Shown in pieces: positions 1 to 5,201 of a stretch of DNA of 5,708 bases. The translations under genes and the position numbers were made by a program. The stretch lies in assembly GCA_016926135.1 (NCBI GenBank), contig JAFGPH010000005.1, positions 1 to 5,708 of the forward strand, in the 5' to 3' direction. Positions within the stretch are counted from its first letter, which is position 1. Each line of letters opens with the position of its first letter. Under the pieces are notes generated by a model. The model searched no databases, was not told the origin of the DNA, and saw only the letters and a list, made by a program, of their open reading frames with translations. This DNA is from Deltaproteobacteria bacterium (GTDB lineage Bacteria; Desulfobacterota; DSM-4660; Desulfatiglandales; HGW-15).

Positions 1-160
1 ACCAATGGGCGGCAGATGTGCTTGCAGACGCCTCCTGATCATCTCTCATTCGCGATGTGACGTCTGCGACATTCTGTTTGAGAGAGTGCGCAATCCCCCG
101 GTCCCGAAGATGCTCCGGGGATGCGAACTGAGATCCAGATTCTTGACTGTGCTCAGACAT
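1..160 (-). CDS. 5' part of an unidentified gene, cut by the window edge
   Basis: An open frame of 53 codons starts at ATG 160 and runs off the left edge. It begins MSEHSQESGSQF and is hydrophilic, rich in Ser, Gln, Asp and Ala, with no motif I can name. No good Shine-Dalgarno sequence is visible: GGAA lies about 11 bases upstream. A GTG further upstream in the same frame is also possible before the in-frame TGA. It lies downstream of the nucleotidyltransferase on the same strand, where a HEPN partner is often found. The visible residues do not look like a HEPN start, so I make no such claim. It could be a spurious ORF. Confidence 0.35.
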   Translation of the reverse strand, partial: MSEHSQESGSQFASPEHLRDRGIAHSLKQNVADVTSRMRDDQEASASTSAAHW

Positions 161-254
161 ATCCAACGTTTCCGAGGTCGCTGATATCCTGTGGATCCGG
201 CAAGAGCTCACAGGTGAAGAACTAGGCTTTCAGCCCCACTCAGTAAACCAGTAC

Positions 255-385
255 CAGCCCCCAAGTCCATGATGCTGACCCAATCGACTTTGTCCTCTTA
301 GTCAAGAACGTCCCCCATCTCAGCCCCAAGTCCATGATGCTGACCCAATCGACTTTGTCCTCTTAGTCAAGAACGTCCCCCATCT
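255..385. repeat. Adjacent tandem duplication, two copies of 65-66 bp
   Basis: Copy 1 spans 255-320 and copy 2 spans 321-385, directly adjacent. Bases 259-320 and 324-385 are identical over 62 positions. The only difference is one extra C in the C-run at the left end of copy 1 (five C's at 258-262 against four at 324-327). The near identity implies a recent event or an assembly artefact. The duplication covers the 3' end of the minus-strand nucleotidyltransferase gene, and the junction supplies its TGA stop codon (320-322). Confidence 0.95.
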
Positions 386-766
386 TACTGACGCTCGTTT
401 CCACAGAAGGATACCTTCTCTCTCAAGGCTCCGATAGTATGGAAAGCGATTGACCCGCATCTGGCGGAAGTGCCCTTCACTCCGGATGACGTCGGATATG
501 ACGACGCCGCGATTGAACTGCACCTCCCAGGCTAGGCCCTCCAACGATTCCAGCAAGGTTGATGTGAGCTCCCTCACTACAACAAACAGGTCGATGTCCG
601 AACCGATCTCGCCGTCTCCGCGAGCCTGCGAACCATACAGTGTGACGGATAGAACTTCATCTGGATAATCGGTAGATATCTTACGCACATAATCTGCAAT
701 CGCTGCGCGAACCTCAGGCGGCCCAACCGGCAGGTCGACTTCTATCTGGGAGCCAAGTCTGCTCAT
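320..766 (-). CDS. MNT-type minimal nucleotidyltransferase
   Basis: A 148-aa protein of the MNT subgroup of the polymerase-beta nucleotidyltransferase superfamily (the MNT/HEPN antitoxin family). The signature GSQARG...SDIDL is at residues 45-60 and supplies G45, S46 and the metal-binding D57 and D59. A third acidic residue is probably D92 in VISDV. By family knowledge these enzymes transfer nucleotides, often AMP, to a protein target, typically a HEPN RNase encoded next door. ATG 766 is the first start after an in-frame TAG at 776-778. AAGGGG lies 14 bases upstream, a long spacing, inside a small CCCTT/AAGGG hairpin. The last 21 or so residues (from R128) come from the duplicated 65-bp unit, so the natural C-terminus is uncertain. 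No HEPN gene is visible directly downstream. Confidence 0.85.
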   Translation of the reverse strand: MSRLGSQIEVDLPVGPPEVRAAIADYVRKISTDYPDEVLSVTLYGSQARGDGEIGSDIDLFVVVRELTSTLLESLEGLAWEVQFNRGVVISDVIRSEGHFRQMRVNRFPYYRSLEREGILLWKRASVRWGTFLTKRTKSIGSASWTWG

Positions 767-827
767 TTGCCGAAGCTATGCCCCTTGTGTAAGGGATTGC
801 CAGATGACTATCTTGAGTTCTTTTTCC

Positions 828-856
828 ATAATAGCACGTAAGCCTTGCAGACTCAA
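828..856 (-). promoter_or_regulatory. Putative sigma70 promoter of the nucleotidyltransferase gene
   Basis: On the minus strand, TTGAGT (851-856), a 17-base spacer and TATTAT (828-833), with TGC just before the -10 box (extended -10). This would start transcription near 820 and give a leader of about 55 bases before ATG 766. It is inferred from consensus only. Confidence 0.5.
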
Positions 857-958
857 GGCTCGTAGACTATGGAGACCGGTTGGTCGAGTCAAGGTCCTGC
901 CATCTCATGACAGATTCTCAGTCCCAGGAATACTCCACGTCTTCGGGGCCACACTTGA

Positions 959-1987
959 TCAGAGCAAATCCTTCAGTGCCCTATCCGCCAGAATGATCTT
1001 CCTCTTCTTGCGGAATTTTAGGACCTTGGGATCAAAATTGTGAAGAATGTCCTGATGCGCATTTTCCAGATACTCCAATAGCCTTTGACGCTCCTGCTCG
1101 ATAAGCGTCTCCAGTTCTATGGCATCTCCCATGATCTTGCGGCAGTCCTCCATGAAATGCCTGAACCGCACGGCCTGAAGAGCCGTCTTGTCTGAAAAGA
1201 CAAAATCCATTTGGGGATCATGGGCGTTGCTTCTATCGATCAGGTACACCCGTCTCTTTCCCTCTTTATCAAACTCCTCTCCCAGCGCGTTGTGGCGTTC
1301 AGTCGTATAGCGATGAAAACGATCTCGCAGTTCCTCCAATTGTGCCTCCAGGCCGCCCCCATTGATGCGCTTGTCATAGAGAAAACCCCCGCCTTCCCTC
1401 TTGCCGTGATCGGGGCCATCGACATACTCATGGGGTATGAGTTCCGAGATTTTATCAGACCCCGACTCATCGAGGATGCCAAGCAAATACCCGGCCATGC
1501 AGGAAAGGATTGCGTAATAAAATGCGCCATCGATATACAGCCGCGCCCAGCGTTGATATGGGGTGCCGCGATAAGGATGTGCTTTATAGCGCGGTACGTC
1601 TTTCTTGCGCGCCTGCTCCTGGAAGCAATGATCGTCATAGTCGTAGTCAAAGAGCGTGTCAAAATCGAGGATCGTTTTATCTCCAAGGTATTCGTTGAGG
1701 GAGAAATGGTCATCCCCAATGCCGTTCAAAGGCAAGAGGGTGCTGTTGAAAAGCAGGTATTGCTGATCGTCAAATGTGTCAAATGCCTTGTTCATTTCCT
1801 CTTTTGTCTTAACTGAGATACTGAAGAGCGCCTTGAGCAGCGCCTGGTGGATGCGAAACATGTCCGCATCGGGCATCTCGACCCGATATCGTTCCTGCGC
1901 TTCTATGGACCAGGAAAAATACTCAGGCTTGACGCGAATAACGGCACGTTTCAGAGTTGCCTCCTTCCCTCCATCAGACAGAAGCAT
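959..1987 (-). CDS. Unrecognised 342-aa protein
   Basis: I do not recognise this family. ATG 1987 is chosen because AAGGGAGG lies 7 bases upstream. A TTG at 2011 would add eight residues but has no comparable site. Visible parts: residues 1-60 are mixed polar and hydrophobic; 108-120 are strongly acidic (DFDTLFDYDYDDH); 136-151 are rich in aromatics and Arg; 153-171 form one hydrophobic stretch (GAFYYAILSCMAGYLLGIL) that could be a buried helix or a single membrane segment. A Gly-rich loop is at 198-212, heptad-like charged helices at about 213-235 and 278-312, and a basic cluster at 321-330 (KVLKFRKKRK). There is no signal peptide and no P-loop. Sampled lines are about half GC against about two thirds in the ABC gene, consistent with transfer. 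It starts inside a broken cysteine desulfurase fragment and is followed by the nucleotidyltransferase on the same strand, with a 192-base gap that holds the latter's promoter. No promoter of its own is evident. Confidence 0.8.
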   Translation of the reverse strand: MLLSDGGKEATLKRAVIRVKPEYFSWSIEAQERYRVEMPDADMFRIHQALLKALFSISVKTKEEMNKAFDTFDDQQYLLFNSTLLPLNGIGDDHFSLNEYLGDKTILDFDTLFDYDYDDHCFQEQARKKDVPRYKAHPYRGTPYQRWARLYIDGAFYYAILSCMAGYLLGILDESGSDKISELIPHEYVDGPDHGKREGGGFLYDKRINGGGLEAQLEELRDRFHRYTTERHNALGEEFDKEGKRRVYLIDRSNAHDPQMDFVFSDKTALQAVRFRHFMEDCRKIMGDAIELETLIEQERQRLLEYLENAHQDILHNFDPKVLKFRKKRKIILADRALKDLL

Positions 1988-2078
1988 GCTCAAGCCTCCC
2001 TTGTGAACCAAATCGGAGGAAAGACTCTTGCACCTCGGGCAGGATGGGGGTGGTGGCGTTGTGGTCCAGGTAGATCAT
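1974..2078 (-). pseudogene. Truncated N-terminus of a cysteine desulfurase (NifS/IscS type)
   Basis: A 34-codon ORF from ATG 2078 to TGA 1974 begins MIYLDHNATTPILPEVQESF. This is the typical start of class V aminotransferase-like cysteine desulfurases (consensus YLDNNATTP.dPeV). These PLP enzymes deliver sulfur for iron-sulfur cluster and thiolated tRNA synthesis. Resemblance stops after about residue 20, and the rest (LRFGSQGRLEHASV) overlaps the start of the 342-aa gene in another frame. The PLP lysine, substrate-binding residues and catalytic cysteine are all absent, so this is a remnant. It sits 5 bases after the PIN remnant, which suggests both once belonged to one transcription unit. 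It may still be translated as a short peptide. Confidence 0.8.
1995..2002 (-). promoter_or_regulatory. Strong ribosome binding site that fixes the start of the 342-aa gene
   Basis: AAGGGAGG on the minus strand, 7 bases before ATG 1987. It lies inside the out-of-frame tail of the cysteine desulfurase fragment, so it probably came in with the 342-aa gene. Confidence 0.8.
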
Positions 2079-2083
2079 GGAGC

Positions 2084-2230
2084 TTATCCTTGGGCGATGC
2101 TTCCCATGATGCGGACGGCCTCTGCAGGGGAGACGATTCTAAGCGGCATGGCAGCTATGCCCTTGATCTTTCCGAAGTCCTTCTGGTCGCCGGTGACCAG
2201 ATAGTCCGCCTGACAAAGCAGGGCCGATAC
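2084..2230 (-). pseudogene. C-terminal remnant of a PIN-domain toxin (VapC-like)
   Basis: Translated on the minus strand in the frame ending at TAA 2084-2086, the 48 codons read VSALLCQADYLVTGDQKDFG, then KIKGIAAMPLRIVSPAEAVR and a short tail. This is the usual end of PIN-domain RNases: the hydrophobic strand DYLVTGD with the last conserved acidic position, then DF and the terminal strand IVSPAEA. The N-terminal part with the first catalytic Asp and the middle Glu/Asp is missing. Upstream, this frame runs into the antitoxin gene, whose own frame continues over the remnant to 2155. The simplest reading is a deletion near 2230-2240 that removed the antitoxin stop codon and roughly the first two thirds of the toxin. 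The remnant has no start codon of its own and should be inactive. Confidence 0.8.
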
Positions 2231-2496
2231 CGCTCGCTGTAAAGCCCTTCCCTTTCCTCTTGGATGCGGTCCAGCAATTCTTCAAGGGAACGTCCGGACT
2301 GCTTCAATATCCGGCGCATCTCCCGTCGCGCGTCTTCCAGTGGCAGTCTGCGGGGCGTGATGATCAGGGCGTCTCCGGCAGGAATGATCGAAACCGCCTG
2401 CCCCTCTTCCAGGAGTGTCCATTCCCTGATCCTCTTTGGGATGGTCAACTGGCCGCGGGCTTTGATCTCGGCTGTGATGGGTCTGAGAAGCTCCAT
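2155..2496 (-). CDS. AbrB/SpoVT-type antitoxin with a fused out-of-frame tail
   Basis: A 113-aa protein. Residues 7-50 form an AbrB/MazE swapped-hairpin DNA-binding domain with the hallmark ARGQLTIPKRIRE (13-25) and EGQAVSI. Residues 53-90 are a charged amphipathic helix ending EEREGLYSERY, the usual toxin-binding tail of such antitoxins. The last 20 or so residues (CFVRRTIWSP...) are the PIN remnant read in the wrong frame, so the natural stop was lost in the deletion. ATG 2496 is preferred, with AGGA 4 bases upstream. An in-frame ATG at 2601 would add 35 residues unlike the family, and the promoter lies between the two starts. Its toxin is destroyed, so it is an orphan antitoxin that may still bind its own operator or cross-talk with the neighbouring locus. 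Confidence 0.8.
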   Translation of the reverse strand: MELLRPITAEIKARGQLTIPKRIREWTLLEEGQAVSIIPAGDALIITPRRLPLEDARREMRRILKQSGRSLEELLDRIQEEREGLYSERYRPCFVRRTIWSPATRRTSERSRA

Positions 2497-2516
2497 TTGT
2501 TCCTGCGAATCTAAAA

Positions 2517-2532
2517 ATTCTGAATTCAGAAT
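2517..2532. promoter_or_regulatory. Perfect 16-bp palindrome, probable antitoxin operator
   Basis: ATTCTGAATTCAGAAT is fully palindromic and overlaps the -10 box and expected start site of the minus-strand antitoxin promoter. Further TCAGAA and TCTGA half-sites follow at 2534-2545. AbrB-type antitoxins commonly repress their own promoters through such palindromes; the role here is inferred. Confidence 0.6.
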
Positions 2533-2556
2533 ATCAGAAATCTGAGGGGGGATCAA
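2528..2556 (-). promoter_or_regulatory. Putative sigma70 promoter of the minus-strand antitoxin
   Basis: On the minus strand, TTGATC (2551-2556), a 17-base spacer and TATTCT (2528-2533). Transcription would begin near 2520, just upstream of ATG 2496, which supports that start over ATG 2601. Confidence 0.6.
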
Positions 2557-2582
2557 TGCCTTCATCACCGAAGCTTTCATTC

Positions 2583-2611
2583 TTGACAGGTATGAATTCA
2601 TTCTCTAAAAT
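2583..2611 (+). promoter_or_regulatory. Strong sigma70 promoter of vapBC
   Basis: TTGACA (2583-2588), a 17-base spacer and TAAAAT (2606-2611): a perfect -35 box and a 5/6 -10 box at ideal spacing. It faces away from the minus-strand antitoxin promoter. Confidence 0.8.
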
Positions 2612-2617
2612 TCATAC
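2590..2617. promoter_or_regulatory. Inverted repeat over the vapBC -10 box, probable VapB operator
   Basis: Nine-base arms GTATGAATT (2590-2598) and AATTCATAC (2609-2617) are separated by 10 bases and span the spacer and -10 box. TGAATTCA at 2593-2600 also occurs at 2521-2528 in the other antitoxin's palindrome. Binding of VapB or VapBC here would block RNA polymerase, the usual autoregulation of such loci. Confidence 0.65.
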
Positions 2618-2622
2618 ATATG

Positions 2623-2631
2623 GGAGGTGAT
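2623..2631 (+). promoter_or_regulatory. Near-perfect ribosome binding site that decides the vapB start
   Basis: GGAGGTGAT pairs over nine bases with the 16S 3' end. GGAGG lies 8 bases before ATG 2636, whereas GTG 2627 and ATG 2630 fall inside or against the site, so ATG 2636 is the start. Confidence 0.75.
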
Positions 2632-2635
2632 GAAG

Positions 2636-2857
2636 ATGAAGGCAAAGGTTGCAGAGAGGGGACAGGTAACCATTCCAAAGGCCCTTCGGGTGCGTCTGGG
2701 TATTCGGCAGGGCACTGTACTGGAGTTCTCGGAAGAGAAAGGCCGGCTCGTAGCCATAAAGGAAGAGACTGCAGACCCGGTGGATGAATTCTATGGCACT
2801 CTGGGCCGCGGAAGAAATACGAAGCAGGTCATGGATGCGCTTCGGGGCCCCGTATGA
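2636..2857 (+). CDS. vapB: AbrB/MazE-fold antitoxin VapB
   Basis: A 73-aa protein. Residues 1-43 form the AbrB/MazE swapped-hairpin domain with VAERGQVTIPKALR at 5-18, followed by LGIRQGTVLEF. The tail, with DEFYGTL at 49-55 and ending MDALRGPV, is the kind of extension that wraps around and inhibits a PIN toxin. It is expected to act as a dimer, to neutralise the downstream VapC, and to repress its own promoter through the inverted repeat at 2590-2617. Its stop codon overlaps the vapC start as ATGA, so the pair is translationally coupled. The length is typical and all visible parts are intact. Confidence 0.92.
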   Translation: MKAKVAERGQVTIPKALRVRLGIRQGTVLEFSEEKGRLVAIKEETADPVDEFYGTLGRGRNTKQVMDALRGPV

Positions 2858-3258
2858 TCACTGCGGTCGATACGAATATCCTGATCGACGTTCTCGAACC
2901 GGATCCGGCCTTCGGCCCAGCTTCGAGGGATGCTCTCAAGCGCTGTCTCCTGGAGGGGTCGGTGGTTGCATGCGAAATCGTCTGGGCTGAGGTTGCGGTA
3001 GCCTATGGGCATGCCGTGGAGAGGGTGGTCAAGGCAATGGACCGGATGGGAATCGAGTATTCGGCGATGGCATCTGAAGCGACCCTTGAAGCGGCCAGGT
3101 GCTGGTATGATTATCTGAAGAAGGGCGGAGACAGGCGGCGGATCGCAGCCGATTTTCTGATAGGTGGTCATGCCTCGAAGCAGGCAGACCGCCTCTTGAC
3201 GCGAGACAAAGGATTCTACCGTTCCTACTTCAAGAAGTTGGATGTCGAGGCGCCTTAA
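2854..3258 (+). CDS. vapC: PIN-domain ribonuclease toxin VapC
   Basis: A 134-aa PIN-domain protein of usual length. The acidic metal-binding residues are all present: D6 in AVDTNIL, E46 in EIVWAEVA, D100 in RIAADFLIG and D118 in LLTRDKGF. The conserved N8 also follows D6. VapC toxins are Mg2+-dependent endoribonucleases, often cutting tRNA or rRNA, and are held inactive by VapB; the target cannot be read from sequence. ATG 2854 overlaps the vapB stop by 4 bases and there is no alternative start nearby. Nothing suggests damage, so unlike the neighbouring minus-strand locus this module looks functional. It converges on the ABC ATPase operon. Confidence 0.93.
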   Translation: MITAVDTNILIDVLEPDPAFGPASRDALKRCLLEGSVVACEIVWAEVAVAYGHAVERVVKAMDRMGIEYSAMASEATLEAARCWYDYLKKGGDRRRIAADFLIGGHASKQADRLLTRDKGFYRSYFKKLDVEAP

Positions 3259-3336
3259 ACGATAGCGGCACCAGCGAGAGCACGTCTTCATGGTCCTTGT
3301 GCCCCGATGAGAATCTGGGTTTTTGACTGAAAGGAG

Positions 3337-3372
3337 TTCTCCCGGGATTCAGGGTTGTTTCCCGGGTGAGAA
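3337..3372. terminator. Hairpin between convergent transcription units, possible terminator
   Basis: Arms TTCTCCCGGG (3337-3346) and CCCGGGTGAGAA (3361-3372) pair with one bulged T and a 14-base loop. It lies between the end of vapC (+) and the end of the Cys-rich gene (-), where a bidirectional terminator would be expected. No U-run directly follows either arm, so intrinsic termination is uncertain. Confidence 0.4.
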
Positions 3373-3402
3373 GACGGGAACACCCCATTCAACCAAAGGC
3401 TT

Positions 3403-3597
3403 TCATGACCGAGGGCCGTGCCGTGTTTTGCCCTGCCCGGACCTTCCCGGTGGACCTTGATACAGCTTGGGGAACAGGGGCGGCTGGATGTATCTCCCGT
3501 AGTCACGACAGGTCTTCCTGTGTTTGCATTGGGCGCAGAGGTCCACGGGGACCTTGGGGAAGGATTTTTTCCGATGGCAGGTAATGTAGTCCATCAT
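3403..3597 (-). CDS. Small Cys-rich protein, putative metal-binding
   Basis: A 64-aa protein with C7, C21, C24 and C30 (spacing CX13CX2CX5C, with CAQC at 21-24) and H8 and H26 nearby. This would suit a small zinc or iron-sulfur site. Residues 1-42 are dense in Cys, Lys, Arg and aromatics and look like the functional core. The tail after about 45 is Gly/Pro/Arg-rich and low in complexity. I do not recognise a named family. ATG 3597 begins 3 bases after the ABC ATPase stop, with GAGGTG inside the end of that gene 7 bases upstream, so translation is probably coupled. ATG 3594 is an alternative. Its position as last gene of the operon suggests a role with the ATPase, but that is inference. Confidence 0.7.
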   Translation of the reverse strand: MMDYITCHRKKSFPKVPVDLCAQCKHRKTCRDYGRYIQPPLFPKLYQGPPGRSGQGKTRHGPRS

Positions 3598-3600
3598 CGC

Positions 3601-5196
3601 TCAGCACCTCGGCCATCGTCCCTTTCTGACGATTGTCCCCCGGTCGAGCTGGATGGCGTGGTTGATGACGGGAGGAAGCTCCTCAGGCTCGTGAGTCACA
3701 TAGATGATGCTTGCCTGCTGCCGCCGGCCCAGGGCGTCCACCGTCTGCAGGATCCGCCTGCGATGGTTTGGGTCCAGGCCCTGGCAGGGCTCATCCAGGA
3801 TCAGCAGCAGGGGTTGTTTGACGAGGGCACGTGCAAGGAGCACCATGCGCTGTTCCCCCTGGGAGACGGCCCCGAATCGCCTGCCCTGTATCTCCTCCAG
3901 TCCCAGCTCCCGCATGAGAGATGCGGCCGACTCATGCCGGTCGGCAGGGACCCCGCGGTAGAGACCCATGGAATCGAAGAAGCCCGAGCAGACCGCGTCA
4001 AGGCAGGAAAATCTCCTGGGGTAGTGGAGGTGCAGCTCCGGGGAGACCCAACCCATACGCCTCTTCAAGTCCCAGATGGTCTCTCCCGAGCCTCTCGGCT
4101 TTCCAAAGAGGACGATCCGGTTCGCGTAGGCCTGCGGGTTATCCCCCAGGATCAGGCTCAGGAGCGTGGTCTTGCCGGCCCCGTTCGGCCCCAGAAGTGC
4201 CCAGTGCTCTCCCCTCCGGATCGTCCAGTTGATGCCCATGAGTATGGGTGTCCCATCATACATGACATGGACGTCGTACATCTCCACGAGGGTGGGCCGC
4301 CTCACATCTCCCTCCCCGACATTCTCTCCCCCTTGAGACGGCGGGACGGGGCCGGCAGAGGCCTTTTCCCGGACATAAGTGGCTTCGGTAGAGAACGCCC
4401 TGCCGAGGATTTCCTCTTTCGGGCCCTGGCCCACAATCCTCTCGTTTTCCACGAGAACGACATGGGTGATGAGATCGAAGGCCTCGCTCGGGCGGGTGAT
4501 GGACACGATCACAACCGTGCCCGTTTCCATGATTTTTCCGATGATCCGCTGCAATTTGGTCCTGTAAGCGGCATCGAGTCCGGTAAAGGGGTTTTCCAGG
4601 ATGAGCAGCCGGGGGTTTCGGATGAGGGCGGCCGCAAGAGCGACCTTTCGCCGTTCTCCATCCGAGAGGGCCACGACCCTCTTTGCGAGGAGGTTCTCTA
4701 TGCCCAGGAGCGCTACGACCTCTTCCGTCTTCGCGGCGATCGCTGCGGGGTCAGGCCGGTTGTCCAGCACCTCGAAGGGAAGGGGTCCAAAGAGAGAGTT
4801 CCGTGAGAGCACCTCCTGGACCTGCGGAGAATCCTCCAGCCCCAGGCTGTTCCAGCGAACCTGGTGAAACCCTGGCCCGCCTGTCAGTCTCGCCTTCAGG
4901 GGTTCGAAGGAGACGTAGGCCACGGAATCCCGGATGCTGCCGGTGGCCCGGGAAGGGGCTCCAGAGGGTGGTTTTTCCAGGAAGTGGTGGTGGATCCGAC
5001 CCTTCACCACGGGAACCCGGCCGCACAGGGCCTTCATGAGAGTCGATTTGCCTGAGCCGTTGGGGCCCATCACGGCCCATCTCTCCCCGAGGAGGATTCT
5101 CCAGCAGGTGTTCTCGAAGACCACCCTGTCCTGGAGGCGGAGGGATATGCCGTCGAGGGTCAGGAAAGGGCTTTTCTCACTGCGGGGTGCCATCAT
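3601..5196 (-). CDS. modF: Tandem ABC ATPase, ModF/PhrA-like
   Basis: A 531-aa soluble protein with two ABC ATPase domains and no membrane segment. Domain 1: Walker A GPNGSGKST (44-52), signature LSDGE (177-181), Walker B-like LLILEN (197-202), D-loop GLD (206-208). Domain 2: Walker A GPNGAGKTT (336-344), signature VSQGE (444-448), Walker B LILDE (465-469), switch H502. The segment from GDNPQAY through RGSGETIWDLKRR to GFFDSMGLYR closely resembles E. coli ModF, a protein encoded with the molybdate transporter but of unclear role (also annotated as photorepair PhrA). Domain 1 carries E-N in place of D-E in Walker B and Thr-Arg at the switch-His position, so its ATP site looks degenerate. ATG 5196 is preferred (GGA 9 bases upstream); ATG 5214 would add six residues and overlap the upstream gene. 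No molybdate transport genes are visible nearby. Confidence 0.92.
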   Translation of the reverse strand: MMAPRSEKSPFLTLDGISLRLQDRVVFENTCWRILLGERWAVMGPNGSGKSTLMKALCGRVPVVKGRIHHHFLEKPPSGAPSRATGSIRDSVAYVSFEPLKARLTGGPGFHQVRWNSLGLEDSPQVQEVLSRNSLFGPLPFEVLDNRPDPAAIAAKTEEVVALLGIENLLAKRVVALSDGERRKVALAAALIRNPRLLILENPFTGLDAAYRTKLQRIIGKIMETGTVVIVSITRPSEAFDLITHVVLVENERIVGQGPKEEILGRAFSTEATYVREKASAGPVPPSQGGENVGEGDVRRPTLVEMYDVHVMYDGTPILMGINWTIRRGEHWALLGPNGAGKTTLLSLILGDNPQAYANRIVLFGKPRGSGETIWDLKRRMGWVSPELHLHYPRRFSCLDAVCSGFFDSMGLYRGVPADRHESAASLMRELGLEEIQGRRFGAVSQGEQRMVLLARALVKQPLLLILDEPCQGLDPNHRRRILQTVDALGRRQQASIIYVTHEPEELPPVINHAIQLDRGTIVRKGRWPRC

Positions 5197-5201
5197 CGCA
5201 A

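Noticed and set aside
1..160. A HEPN partner for the nucleotidyltransferase
   Set aside because: The visible 53 residues lack the helical pattern and the RX4-6H motif, so the assignment would be a guess from context.
781..795. Small hairpin CCCTT-ACAC-AAGGG (minus strand) that could hide the ribosome binding site
   Set aside because: The stem is only 5 bp and the AAGGGG is 14 bases from the ATG, too far to be a convincing regulated site.
776..829. A 17-codon ORF (MEKELKIVIWQSLTQGA) just upstream of the nucleotidyltransferase
   Set aside because: No ribosome binding site, and its ATG overlaps the predicted -10 box, so it would hardly be transcribed. A leader peptide role cannot be supported.
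1211..1816. A 201-codon open frame on the plus strand
   Set aside because: It lies fully inside the 342-aa gene on the opposite strand, has no good ribosome binding site and looks like an antisense shadow.
2497..2601. A 35-residue N-terminal extension of the minus-strand antitoxin from ATG 2601
   Set aside because: The promoter and palindrome lie within it, the AbrB domain begins just after ATG 2496, and that ATG has AGGA upstream.
3418..4806. A 462-codon open frame on the plus strand
   Set aside because: It is antisense to the ABC ATPase, whose motifs are clear. Its translation has no domain and reflects the high GC content of the real gene.
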